Source: Smittia aterrima
Taxonomy: Eukaryota > Arthropoda > Insecta > Diptera > Chironomidae
Reading direction: 5' to 3'
NCBI GenBank assembly: GCA_033063855.1
Contig: CP093830.1
Location: forward strand, 8,432,854-8,496,853
DNA: 64,000 nt
Shown here: positions 1 through 12,902 of the stretch, one piece after another
Layout: each line of letters begins with the position of its first letter
How positions within the stretch are numbered: position 1 is the stretch's first letter
The notes under the pieces: model-generated
Told to the model about the DNA's origin: nothing
Databases searched by the model: none
What the model saw: only the letters and a program-made list of their open reading frames with translations
Position numbers and translations under genes: made by a program

Positions 1-1214
1 TTTCCGCTGCGATTCATGAAAAGCTGGATCGTCGTTGATAGCTTGTCCACTGATGGCTGACTTTACAGTGAGTCGAACTGATTTTATGATATTTGAGACT
101 CTATCGAACTCATGGCGATGATAAACTGTGTCGCTCTTTAGTTCATGTCGGTCGAAATCAATCTCCTGAATGTTCTGCTCGAGAATTCTAATTTTCTCCT
201 TCATCTCCAACAATTCGCTTCGATTATCTTTTGTCATTCGTCGTGCGACCTCGTGACCTCGTTTGATTTCTTTCAAGTAAGCATTTTGGTCCCGAAGATC
301 TTCGTATTCATTTGTCAAGCTCTTAATAATTTCAAGTTGTTGCTCGCCAGTCTTAATCAAGCGTTTCTTCTCAGTGACGTTTGCTTCGTACTGACCAGCA
401 ATTTCTCGATGCTTCTTCTTCATCTCTTCATTCTCACGTTGAAGTCGTTCTTGAGTAAAAATCATTCGATCCATGTCGTTGTTCAACGCGATGTTCTCAC
501 GGACTAAACGTTGAGTGGACGCAGCGACACGTAAATCGCTCGTCTTCGTGAATTCAGTGGACAACTCGAGGAGTTTGTTCTCGACATCTTTTCGCATTCG
601 TTCTTTGTCTAAGATCACTTTACGTTCCATTTCGTAAAGGATCGCTTTATGCTTCTTAGCTTGTTCCTTCAACTCCATCTCCTGCGTATCGAACTTCGCC
701 ATCAAATCGTCTCGTTGCAGTCGGAACTCTTCCATGGAATTCAATTTTCCTGTCAGCAGTTTGATTTCCGATGAAAGATTATCGTGCATTGCTTTATATT
801 TGTTCTCCCACTCGTTCATTCGTTTACTGAAGTTATCATTCTCCTCACGACGAACCTTAGAAAGTTCAGTGAGCTTAGCTTCGAGTTCTTCAATTGTGTT
901 CACCTTCTGGTGCAGAGTTCGATTCAAGTAACTAGAAAAAAAAACGAAATGCGTCAGAGAATTGAAGGTGAACTCGATTATTTTACCTACGCAGTGACGT
1001 CTTGACGATCTTCTTCCATTTGCTTCATTCTGGCATCGAGTTCTTCATTTTTCTCCTCGATCTTTGCATTATGCGTGCGGAGTCTTGTTAACTTCTTATT
1101 TAAATCTGCAATCGAAAGCTCATAAAACTGTTTATCAACTGCAGTCAACTCGCTGTCCAGTTCTTCTTCTTCCGCTTTCTTTGGCTTCTTGGGTTTCTTC
1201 TCTTTCGGAGGCAT
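1..1214 (-). CDS. Cfap157: CFAP157-like ciliary/flagellar coiled-coil protein, 5' part only
   Basis: Two exons are visible, 1214-991 and 931-1; the second runs off the left edge, leaving 385 codons. The 57-nt intron (990-932) joins GC|T to make Ala-Tyr-Leu-Asn-Arg-Thr-Leu. The start follows a lysine/proline-rich head (MPPKEKKPKKPKK), as in CFAP157. Then comes FYELSIADLNKKLTRL, like the FYHIQIRDLEDRLARY of the human protein, and YLNRTLHQKVNTIEELEAKL, like its [20 protein letters not shown]. The rest is almost continuous heptad-rich coiled coil with no membrane segment or catalytic motif. CFAP157 is known as a basal-body/axoneme protein needed for sperm flagella in mice; the same role here is inferred. 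The C-terminus is outside the window. No other family fits as well, though coiled coils always invite false matches. Confidence 0.85.
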
Positions 1215-1943
1215 CTCGAAAATTTAATTCCAAAGAAATTCTTTCAAAACTTTTTTGTTTTTATCAACAAACAAAAATATTTAATTCGTTGCTAAGCAAA
1301 ATAAAACATTTTTCTTTCCTCAGAAATCCTTATGAAACGTTGTTACCATCAACAAGTAATATTTTGCGACCTGTCCCAAGAAGGCCAACATGGACCACCA
1401 CAACATCTCCGAACCTGCCCGTTCCTCATCATTCCAGCTTCGAGTTTACTGTGAAACCATCGATCCCTTTTCAACAATAAATTGCTGTTACGTTAGACAT
1501 TTCATTGCTAGTTGAAGAAAAACTACGAATTCAATAAAAATGGATTAGTTTAGAAACTTTAGAAAGAAACGAGACTTTTTCCTTGACAATAATTTTCAGA
1601 TTTGCCTTTTATTCACAAGTTTCAATTGATGGCTCAATTTTTCAGGACTCGGAACTACAATTATCGAATGAATAATGAAAATTTCTCGCAAACCGGTCAA
1701 TCACATTCCTTATAGTAATAACACGTTGATATTTCACTCTACAGTCGACTTTTCAGTGCCGACGCATTAATAGAGATCTAAATAATTAAGAAGCCAAATT
1801 GCATTTTATGACATGTGAAAAAAAACTTTAATGGAAGGTTGGAGTTGATAGGTCGTTTGTCAATCAGGCATTTTTCTTCAAAAGTTGAGCATTGGGGTTG
1901 AAAAAGAGAAAAATAAGAAAAATTTATTAAAACCTTAATAAGC

Positions 1944-2044
1944 TTTTAACGAACTTTTGAAGTTCAAATAAAAGCTTATCTGAAAGACCGGTAAAAATAA
2001 ATTTGAAGTCAAAGCTTTTATTTGAATTCAAAAATTCGTTAAAA
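1944..2044. repeat. Long near-perfect inverted repeat (hairpin candidate)
   Basis: Arm 1 (1944-1977) and arm 2 (2012-2044) are reverse complements over about 33 nt with one substitution and one single-base indel; the spacer is 34 nt. Arm 1 also contains its own smaller inverted repeat, TAAGCTTTTA at 1939-1948 against TAAAAGCTTA at 1969-1978. The stem is AT-rich and encodes nothing recognisable. It could be a hairpin RNA or microRNA precursor, or the remnant of a small foldback transposon. Confidence 0.7.
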
Positions 2045-5000
2045 TCTAAATTTAGCTTCGTTTGATTTCCTTTTCACTTATTTTGACGACACTCACACAG
2101 ACATACTCATTTAGACAGGAAAATCAGCATGAAAATGGAAAATTTCCTACAACGTACTATCATTCGTTAGTCATCAATGATCAGCATCAGGAATAATAAA
2201 ACTAAAAAGTTTAAATCAATAACAAAGCTCTCGAAGCTTCAACTCGCCACATAATAAGAAAGAAATTTCCATTCCAATTTCATTCAATTAGACTTGACAC
2301 CTACATCTTCATCATGTGTGCGAAATTAAACATTCGCTCACTCGAGAGTTCGCGAATAAATTTTTGAGAATGATTTGTTCCTTCTTTCTGATATTTTCAA
2401 GTTCAATGTTATTTTCGCTCACGATTTATTTCCAAAAAGCTCACGAATTGTGCCAGCGATTGATACTTGAGCGTTTAACACAATACTTCACCTACACACA
2501 TCGGAAAACACGCTAAAAAAATTCAAGTTCAAGGTTTCGCTTCGCTGTGTTGAAGCTAAATTTGCACACACGCTCTGCTTGATGATTTCGCTTCTTCCCG
2601 ATGTGCAAAAAAAATAATGAAATTGCTTGTGTTCCCCAATCGCTTTGATGGTGTGCGCGACCATTTCATGAAGTTGATGATGGGAACAAGTATGAGACTG
2701 GGATAGGTTGAGCTGGAGAGTCCAGGCGAGAAACTATTTATTATTGTTCAAATTGAAAAAATGGCAAAACATGCGATAAACATAGTCAAAGGTATAGCAA
2801 AGTCATGATTTTCTTATTTACTTCAATTTGAATTCGTTTCGTTGTGTACAGCGGCATCGATATAAACACAAAGTGTCCGATGTACGCAAACTCCAACGCC
2901 ATAAGTTCTCTTGTTGCCAGATGATGATGATGACTTTCAAGTTCAAGGACGGAGCCTGGAGCCGACACGGGCATCAGCGAACTTGGAGATTTTTTTTATC
3001 GTTCTACAGTATTGATCGGGGGATGTGAGGCGCATTAGGTGAGCTTGAGTCATCATCAGGCAACTCTCAGGCACGAAAATGTATCACATACCAGCGAAAG
3101 AGTTTCTATACTTTTATTCTTCTTTCTGTTCTTCTCGGGGGAAGGCGAAGCAGAAAAATTTTCGCACAAAACACAGCCTCGGTCGAGCAAAACATTTCAC
3201 AGCGGCACGAAAGCAAACACAGACGTTTGCTGTGCCTGGCTCCGTCCCGACTCCAAGTTGTCGGCGAAATTTCTAAATAATTTGTCTCACTAATTGTCGA
3301 GAAAGTGAAGAAGCCAAAGTCCAATTCGTGCGTTCTCAGTGTAAAACTAAAAATTGTTTTAATTGTTGTTTTCACTTTTCTCTCTTCGAAAATGATCGAA
3401 AACTTTTCCTGTGACGCATTTAAAAATCTTTTCTTGTTTTCTTGCCGCTGTGTATTTGCCACATCATAATCTAACTGTGGAGGGTTAGGTTGGAAGCTTC
3501 AAGTGAGTGTGATCTAAAGTTTTAATTCAATTAACACGCGTCGTTGTTAAGACAGAGTTTGAGTCATGATGTGACGTTGAGAATCGCTCAGGTGAGTTTG
3601 CTGTTTTAATTTCTTAATTAAATATTTGCCGAATGTTTATAAATTGCGCATTTGACAAAACAAACAATCTAGAATTTCTCTTGCTCGCTCTCACTCAATT
3701 GCAAATGAATTCTTTCGCTGTTTGCTTACGATATTTGACACTTGAGATGATGAGCTTGCCCTGGAGCGTTGACGAGCTTTATGAAAAGTCTCGGCAGCCA
3801 TTTTGTAATTAAGAACGGAAAATTGTTTAACAACGAAAAACCTAAAACGTAACAGACTGAGAAGAATTTATTTTCGTAAAAACAGGAGAGAAGTGAAAAC
3901 TTTTCTTCTTCTTTTCCTTTCGGGAAAAATCGTTCAGGAATGTTCAACGCAAAACATTTTGAATGTGCAAAAGAAAACTTCTTTTTCATTTTTATGCAAA
4001 CATTCACTTGTCAGACGAATGAGATTCCATCATAATGATAAAAGCAATTCATTCCGAAGCAGGGGAAATGGAAGTTTGCTAACAATAAAATCATTCGAAC
4101 AGTTCGAGCGAAGTGCAGTCGAGATATCTCTTCCTTTTCATGAATAATATGAATAAGGGTAGCGAGCGGAAAGAGGCGATGAGGGTAGAAATTTCCAGAA
4201 CTTGCAGTTCTATTTCAATGCACATTGCAGGGCGAATAACTGCACAGCGAGCTCACAAACACTCTGACAAATTGTGATTATTTAACCTTGATCTTGAAAT
4301 CTGAAGAACGAAGAGCGAGAGAAGAGAAAAACCTGAAATGGCAAAGACATCATCAAATCCAGCAGCGAGAACCTGCTTCGTTATGTTCAGGGAACTGTCC
4401 GTCCTTATGAGAACTTTTGTAATGAAGCAACAGCAACAAAAAAAAAATACTCGACACTTGAAGAGAACTGCCAATCGAGCGTTTGTTAGATCATCATGTA
4501 ACTTGAAAGTTACTTCGCGTGATGAGGGCCTGTACATCACAAAGGAGTCTCGATGAAAAAACAAGCAAAACGAGCTCAGAAAATTAGCGGATATGATGAT
4601 GGGATTCGCAGGCTTAAGCTAACATGTGTATCTTCGTGTTCAGCTCGACGAATCGAATCGTTACATAATGAAAATTCCATTAATCATTGACCCATGGCAC
4701 AAACTCAAACAGAAAGAAGCTCACATACAGAGACAGTTTGGAAGCGCGCGGACCCATGCCAATTATTTTATCCAGTCAGTACATCGGCAAATAACCTTGA
4801 GAATATTTTTTTTTGTGCTGCTCGATCGTCAACAAAAACACATTTCAATTTTTGGCATGACTCTTTTTCCTGCCGAACGTTAAGTTCGACTCATTTCTGG
4901 GGGCAAAACAATTGAACAAGAACTCGTAAAAATAATTTTGGCGAAGTCGACAAAGAGAGAGATGGAGAGAGAGCGAATTAAATTAATTACACGTTTTGAT

Positions 5001-6550
5001 CGCCATTCCCCACTAGCCCGGATAAAATGTTAACTTTTGTTCATCAACCATCGATGAGCTTTCAACAAACAATTCTGAGAATATCGTAAAGTAATTAAGA
5101 GGAGAATCATTCTGCCTCGCATTGCGTGAGTTGTTGGATCGATTTGGAATTTTTCCACGATTCCCAGAATCGTCAAAATGAACTGAACTAGTGAATATTT
5201 CCCATTCAATGTAGAATGAGATCATCAAAGCATAAATTAGGGGAAACATGAAGCATTATGTAACATTAGGTGCCGTTTGAAGACTCACTCGCATTCCCTC
5301 ACTCGTCGTTGCCTCCTCCTCTCACATCATTCAATTTCCTTTTACTTTTTCAATTTCGCTTTTGCTCAACGAATTCGCAAAAGCGAAAGAAAAAGAATTC
5401 TTGACTTTCAACTTGATTGTTGTTCTCTCTTGACGTTGTTTTTGCGGTTTATTTCTGGATGAATTGGCTGTTTGGAGGCTCCGGTGTGTGCGAGAGTATT
5501 TGTAAGCGTATGGGGCCGAGCAAAGTATCAAATGTAATGCTTTAAGTACTTTCAATGGTTTTTCTCTTAAAGCGATTATTCCACACACTTCTCGAGAATT
5601 CTCAAGGAGAAGAAGGAATTGACGACAATGGAAGGAGAACAAGAAGCTTTTTTGAAAGTCACATTCGTTTTTAGAAATAAACTTAAGCATCGTAACTTGA
5701 GATTTTGGTTGATTAAAATAAAATCAGAGTTTGACGTCGTGGAAAATCTTTTTTCGTCATTTTTATTCAATTGAGAGTTTCCCAGAAACTTAAATCGAAC
5801 AAAAGTTGAATCAATTTCCTTTGCGAAATGTAATGTTGCATGACGTCAGTCGGCACGAGCTTGTTAACTGCGGAATGATGAGTAAGTTCCTGATTTTCCA
5901 TTCAAGAGCTCGAGGAAAATCAATAAAGCAACTGCGACGTTACCTCTAACAAAGTAAGTCTATATGCATTCACAACCCACTCCTGTCGCCCTGCCAAGCC
6001 ACCAATAGCCATGAACTTTTTCATGGAAATCTCTTCCCATTCTCCTCGCCACTTACTGTAAGCTTGCATCATATTCCGCCCACACTCTACAATGTAAACG
6101 AAAGCAAGCGGGAATAAAAATGAATGGTGGGACAAATCATTTTAATTTGTAAACGAGCATGACATAATTTCCTTGATTGCCAAGTTTGAAAGCTTCGACA
6201 AGCTCTGTTTCAATGGCGAGAGTCTTAAGCGTTGTTTGCATTTGGCAAAAGCATCACAACAATCATTCACGAACAAACGAAACCTTAAAACAGTTTGCGA
6301 TTCTCCTAGCGAGTTCTATGTAGCCCTGACCTTGTCTTCACCGCTCGCCATTGCACATGCGCGATGACATTTAAAAGTGTTGGTTTCCAAAACGTGCGCT
6401 TTCGAGGGGTGAAGGGGAGTCGTAGGGATGGGGAGCGATGTTTAGGTGAGAAATGTTACAACGTAATTCCAGATTGCTTCATCTTTTCTCCGTTTCGCTT
6501 CGAGGGTAAACCATTGCGTCTCATCCTGCATTAGCAATGCGATGTTGTTG

Positions 6551-6589
6551 TTTTCTTCTCCTCCGAGAAGAAAAAAACCCTTTCAGGGT
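6551..6589. repeat. Two adjoining small perfect hairpins
   Basis: TTTTCTTCTC at 6551-6560 pairs perfectly with GAGAAGAAAA at 6565-6574 across a 4-nt loop. ACCCT/AGGGT at 6577-6589 forms a second stem directly after it. Both are short and could arise by chance in purine/pyrimidine-biased DNA. Confidence 0.45.
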
Positions 6590-9500
6590 CTCGTAATTGT
6601 CTGTCGAATTATTTATTGATGGAGCGGATCACCCAATGAAAACGAATCGAGGAAAAAGTTTAAACGATGTTAAATTGTAATCGCCACCAACGCAAAAGGA
6701 GAGTCTCGAGATTTCTCTCAATAAAAAGGCGCTCGTCATCGTAGACATTAAAAGCTTTCATCGAGGTTCGAGCAACTGGCTAGTTATTTATTCGCCTTCT
6801 TGTCGATTCCATTCAATCGCCCACGAAAGTTGATTCACGCAATGCGCACGCTCTTGGCAATGTTTTTGTTTTGATATCATTTTTCATTGCGAGATCTTTA
6901 AAAATGATTGTTTGTCGGCGACAAATGCTAAGCTTTCATGAATGACTCGAATTGAATTGTTAATGAATCATCTTTGAGTGAGAGAGGAAGAGAGAGAGAG
7001 ATAAACATAAATATTTACATTTTAATTGCTAGTAATGAGTTGAAGTCTCTGGGAAAGATTGCTCCACTTGTAAATGTGAATCAAATGTAAGAATCCATAA
7101 AATCTGTTTGTCATTTCAACAGGCGTCACTGGCGCACGAGCAAGCCTAGTTCTTAAGAAAACGTGACTTTGCATGATACTTAATCATAGTTGCTCTATCT
7201 CGTTCCCACTTCCCGACAGCAACACATCACAATCGAGGCAATTTTCTCATATTTGTACATCTTACAAAAGTATAATTACAAATATTCGAGAGAGAAAAAA
7301 AACTAGCGATTGCTACATTAACAGGCAAAGAACGAATGAAAGTCAAATTGCAAATTTTCACAAATTCACGTGACGACGAAAAAATTTTGTTTTTTGGCGA
7401 GAAAAAAAACTTTTTTGCTTCTGCTGTTATTAATTAAATCGCTCCAATCAGTTTTCCATCGAAATTTCCGTTGCTAGGGAAATATTTTTAATTAAAAGCT
7501 TGAGTGATGGAGTCGATGCGTCAAAGTTCATGGAGGAATTTGTAAAATTGCGTCGCTGAGAAAATTGAAGCTTTCCCAGCCTTTTCCGTCTGACTGTGAC
7601 GAAGCTAACAGAAACTAACTAAAGTTCTCCAAAACAAGAAAAAAATGAGTGACGTGTGCTCTCCAAAATAGACCCAAATTCCATTAGACAATTTTCTGTT
7701 GCGATAACCTTCATAACTCAATTTTTCTTTCTCTTGTCGATTTTGTGATATTTTGGGAAACAAAGTTTTGAATTTTAGTTTTTTTCTCTCATTGAATTTG
7801 AATGCAACTTTGTATTCGAAAATGAAAAGAAAATGTTCGCGGTTTCGATATGCATTGGATTACAGAAAATTCCTGAAGGCTTATTCATCCGAAAAGCTAA
7901 ATCTGTCAATCTCAGAAATACCAATCAATGAAAGTTAAGCTTCTGCGGTGAAATGTTTCGAAGGAAAAGATGAGGAAAATTCCGAATCACTTGGAACTTT
8001 TTTCTTTTGGCTCCCAATCTAGAAAAACAATCATCAACTTTCTATCCAACGAGTTCAGAGTCGTAAAGCTTGAGGAAAAATGCTGAGCGCTCTCTGGTCG
8101 TGTCTGTATGGAGTGATAAAGAAAATCATTTAATATCAATCGCCGGAGAAAAGAAACTTCTCTGTCGTAGATGAAATTCACCAACACAAGAATCATCAGA
8201 AAATTTCAAGTTCAAGAACGAAATTTTGTAGTGGAAGGTCACGCGCATTGCAAATCGTTTCACGGAGCTTTTTTTTTCGAGAGACTTGCGAGTCGCAATG
8301 CAGTGATCGGTGTAGGCTCGTGCTGTCAATTAAAACTCATGTCAACAAAATTTAAAATAATTTCAATTGATTTTTCCAAAAAGCCCTAAAATCGATGAAA
8401 AACTGCTTCGTCATGATCCCTCGTAAACAAAACAAAAACGAATTCATGTTGTGAATGAGCCAAAAACTCGCCTTGACAGTGAACAAGAAGAGTTGAATAT
8501 TTTCCAACTTTTCCTCGATTCTTGACACGCGTCGCGCGGGAGCAGCAGAAGGTTCAGGGTTGTCGATGTCTCTCATTGTCATGGTCACAATTTATTGATC
8601 CGTTCTCCTCCTCTTTCGTCCGCAAAAACCCGAATGAACAAACTGCAAAACTGCATCGTTTTCTGTTCCCGCTGCAACATCCCGAGCTTCCCTCGTTTCC
8701 CGAGCCGTGCACATCACACATGACCCATTTTTTAGGCGATTTCGTGTTGACTTCTTCCGTCTCTCATGTCTTCTTGCTCCCTCACTCCAATGGAATTAAT
8801 CATCGCGCAACTAACACAGCTACAGCGCATCATCGTCATCATCGTTTAGCATTGAACTTGAAAAAACACTTCGCCACAAACACATCGTTCGCTCCGAGAA
8901 AAAAAAGCTTTTTCGTGTTGTGTTTTGCAGTTGTTCAGTCGGGAAGGAACAGTTGAGAGGTTGAAATGGGAATTTTCATGTTGGGAGAGTTGCAGGATTT
9001 TCTCAAAGTCACTTGTCAAAGTTCAAAGTTGATGAAAGTTTCCTTTCATTTCCCTCAACTAAAAGTGAAGAAGAAAGTTTTCTTTAAACCATCGAATGTG
9101 AGTGGAAGTTCAGTGAAGAGTTAACAACGAAAAAACATGAAAAATAATTTTTCGCAAAATTATGAAATTTAAATCGAAAGTTCATTAAATTTGATCTCTG
9201 AAAGTTGAGATCCTGATTGGAAATTTTCCAAAACAAAAAATTTGTTTTCCATGTTATTGCGTTGCGGAAAAAGTGCCGCGCGTGTCGAATGTTGGATGAA
9301 AATTTTTCCTCTCCCTTCGTTTGTCTCGCGCCCGGATCACAACCGTAAGTTCTTTTATATCTTTCATCTTTTAGAAATCTTCTCAAGTTGAACTCAACTC
9401 TTTTCCTTTTCTCATCATAAATGATTACAACCCTTAAATAAAAATAATCTAATTAAAAGGAACTTCATGACGAAAATTTTCCTTATCTTACAAAAAATAT

Positions 9501-12500
9501 CTCGCACACGATCAAACGGGCACTGAGAACATTCCGACAACAACAAAAAAAATAATCCGAAGCTCGAATTGCGTTTCAAAATTTGAAAAACAGCAACAAC
9601 AATGGCAAAGCTTTCTCTCTTCTCTTCCTCCGTCTGATGATGTTAGGGCCACGACGTTGATTTTCCACAAAAAGCGAGGGCGTGCGAAGACTGAAGAAGA
9701 AGAATCGGAAAGCAGCAGAGATCTACGACGCAGGAAAAAGCTTCGTTCATTTTCCGCTGACTTTTCTCGATTCGAAACCAAATTTTTTTCGTTCCTCTTC
9801 GTCGTCTCTGAATCGTTTTAGGGCGATGGTGGAAATAAAGGTGCGATAAGCGAAGTAGAGAAAGAAAAGGCGAACACACAACGAACTAACCTATTTGCAC
9901 ACATTTGTTTTCCCTAAGACACATCGACTGCTGATAAAGCACAAAGTGTGCCGGAGACATTTATCGGCATTTTAGGCATTTGTCTCCTATGCCAAGTCAA
10001 AGTTATCGCTATGACTTAAACGGGCGGGGAAAAGCAAAGAACGCACCGAGTAATTAATTTCAATTAATTCATCAATGAGGAGACACGCATCGCAAATTAG
10101 ATCTCTCATGATTAGCGATTCATTAGAAGTTTGAAGCAGCTCGTCCATTTCCCAGTTGACACTAAGGGCGAACGGACTTCACAATATGTTAAGTGCTCTC
10201 AAGGATAAGCAACGCTAATTGTTTAGTTTGTTAAGTGGACGACGAAAGCTTCGATTGACAATTTTGAAAATCGATATCTCTCGGAAACTTGAAGCTTTTC
10301 TCTTCAGAAAATTAATTTTTTACAACAATCCTTCAAAGTTTCCAACAGCTTTTCTGGGAAATTAATAAACTTGAAGGGGAGGATCACTAATAATTTTTTC
10401 CTGCTCGAAAAGGAAATCAAAACGCGATCGCATACGGAAATGTTTGCACAAAAAAACGCCTTGTTTGGTTGTAATGGAAAAATTTGTAATTGCGATGTAA
10501 TTACGTGGATGGTTATGCAATCAAACGATTTTTTCTACATTTCGCAATCCACGCGATCCAGAATCGATTTTGTTTTTAAACTTGTAGTGAGAATAAAATT
10601 TCGAACGATACAAAGCAAAAAAAAATCGATTAGAAATCTCATTAAAAAGGAAACAGCTCAGCAACTGAAAACAGCTGCGAATGCTTTTCCCGACATCGTG
10701 CAATGTACAAGCTTCAAATTTCCCGAGCGACACGAAACGGAATAAAACGCGACAGTAAAATCAAAGCCCGCGATTTAAATGGGAAAACGTGAATTTGATT
10801 GACGAACCGCCATTGAAGGTCGTTCAGCATATTAGCTTTCGCGAGACTAATGTAAGTTGTAACTTTACCCTCGTGGCGCTTCAAAGTGACTCAGAATCGA
10901 GAGTCGGAAAGGGCAGAGCTTTGCGATTAGTTTTCCGGCTGACGAAACATGACAGCGACTGACAGAGTCGAGCGGAGGAAACTCAATATCTCAGTAATTC
11001 ATTTGTAAGCTGCGAAACGTTGATGTTTACTAATTGCTCGAGTTTTGAGGAAGAAAAAGAAGAAAGGGAGGGAGTAGTCGCCATTGAAATTCATGATGTA
11101 ATTAAGCAAATATCCTGTTGCCTCTCGATCTCTCTGCTTCTCTAAAAATTAATCGCTCGAGTGCAATCGATGAATATTGTGACGTCATTCTATAAAGATG
11201 AATCGCACGAAACTTGATTGCTTTCTGAGAGGAATTTCCATCCAACACGAGCGAATGGAATGTTGCTTATCAACAGCGACTGATAGCGGACGAAGCGAAA
11301 AATGCAAATTCATTCAAATTGGAGAATTTGCAAGTGAATTTACACCGCAACTCGTGCACACGCCGAAGTCATCAAGCAACTATTAATCAAATTATTAATT
11401 TGAAGTGATTTTCTCTACAAACACATCGTCTCACTGTCGATTTCGTCGAATTAGTCACACGACGATAATAAAAAAATTACAAATGACGTCACGGAAAGTT
11501 TGTTTTGATGCCGAATTATTTGGTTCTGCGTGTGTTTTCGTTTTTCCAACAAATAAACAAATTTCAATCTTTATCAAATGTCGTTCAATTACTCGACGCG
11601 CGAATTTATGATGAAATTATAATGGAACTTAAATTGAGAATCCGTTGATTACATAATACAATTGCTTAATGGGATTAAAATAAGTTAGAACTTCAACGCG
11701 GAGATGAGTTTACGATTTAATGATTTTGATTGCGGGGCTTGATGGAGAAGAGTCGTTAGTGGAAGCGAATTCATAAGTTTTGGGACTGAATGATTCCATT
11801 AAATTGAGATTTTTAAAAACGAAATCTCATCACGTTCTTCGATGATTTATCTTGAGAGATTCGCTCACTCTAATGAGCAGCGAATCTCATCACAAAAGAT
11901 CTTGATTGGCGAACACTTGAATGCGTTCAATCGAACTTCTTTACTGAGACAACTGTTTATAAAAGTGCTGTTAATTAAAACGTGTCGGTTGACGTCGCTT
12001 GTCGTTGATAGAAACTCTAAACAGCATTTTGAATGCACAGAGATTGATTTACCTTATATGACATTGACGATGCGAAGTTAATTGAGAAATTCAATCGGAT
12101 TATGAACAAATTAAGTCATGCGAAACTATCCTTTGGTCTTGGTGAATATGAGAGCGTTCGAGAATTAAGTTTAAGATGAATTTACAACGAGTTGCTCATA
12201 CTTAAGTAATTCAATTACCGGCTTTGACTCTCGTCTTCTCCAAAAGCTTGTGAAAATCAAGATAATTAATATACCTCCTCCTTCCTTTCTCTCTATCTCT
12301 CTCCTTCGTTTAGACATGCCTTTGATGGATGGGAAGCTTCAACCAGTTTAGAAGTTTATTTTTTTATTCTTTCAAATGATCTTGAACTTGACGTGGAGCC
12401 GAACGAAAGAGACACGCAGAGAAGACAGAACAGCGGAACAAACATTTTTAGCTCAAGCTGGTCTGGTGAGTCAAATTGTTTCTTTTCTCATTTCGTTATT

Positions 12501-12827
12501 ACTTACAAAAAAAAATTACTTTTCGCACTGGCGGGATCAAAGAGCTCATTCGTCAATTTTAATATTCTTTGTCATTCAAAATATTTTCTGTTTCGAAGAT
12601 GAAGGGTCGAATATATTTCAATGATGAGTTATGCGTAGACATTCCTATTTTTTCTTTAAGAGAAATGATAAAACAAAGATTGTTTGAAAGTGATAAACTA
12701 AACAATTTTTCTAACAACTGTTTTGGATTTAAATCATTTGAATCTAAAAATGTCGTTAGGATTTTTTTCTGATTTTTCTCGATTAGATGTCGCTGTTAGG
12801 ATTCAAAAAGTTTCCAACTGCTTTTTC

Positions 12828-12902
12828 CGAATTGGGAACCGCTCTGAGTTCGCTTTGAAGCATTATAGAATTAGTGAACACAGCTGGTGGTATCTCAGTT
12901 CG
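12828..12902 (+). ncRNA. mir-317: microRNA precursor mir-317
   Basis: The 25 nt at 12875-12899 (beginning TGAACACAGCTGG) are identical to the insect miR-317-3p sequence as I know it. The 5' arm from 12828 folds back on it: CGAA pairs with TTCG at the base, TTGGGA with the TCTCAG region, ACC with GGT, and GTTCGCT with AGTGAAC next to the loop, leaving one bulge and one internal loop. This is a typical pre-miRNA hairpin of about 75 nt with the mature product on the 3' arm. It is the first member of the cluster, 5.2 kb ahead of mir-277 on the same strand. In flies this miRNA is co-transcribed with mir-277 and mir-34. Confidence 0.96.

Larger units (their letters stand above)
1215..12827. other. 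11.6-kb noncoding stretch upstream of mir-317
   Basis: I find no convincing protein gene. Open frames of 60-144 codons are scattered over both strands, many begin with TTG or GTG, and none resembles a known family. Contents worth noting are a 34-bp inverted repeat at 1944-2044, a strong donor context (CAG|GTGAGT) at 3589-3597 on +, GA-rich tracts near 4960-4975 and 6978-7002, two small adjoining hairpins at 6551-6589, and a 7-bp inverted repeat at 9953-9987. The stretch lies between the divergent Cfap157 start and mir-317. It may hold the promoter and 5' part of the microRNA host transcript, but that is inference. Confidence 0.5.

Noticed and set aside
1064..1480. 138-codon frame on + over the Cfap157 start
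   Set aside because: Half of it is antisense to the well-supported first Cfap157 exon.
3106..3462. 118-codon frame on -
   Set aside because: No family resemblance and no exon context; consistent with chance.
8522..8956. 144-codon frame on + upstream of mir-317
   Set aside because: Starts at TTG, shows no domain, signal peptide or splice partners, and has a composition like its surroundings.
10371..10745. 124-codon frame on +
   Set aside because: Begins with TTG, Asn/Lys/Ser-rich low-information peptide, no homology.
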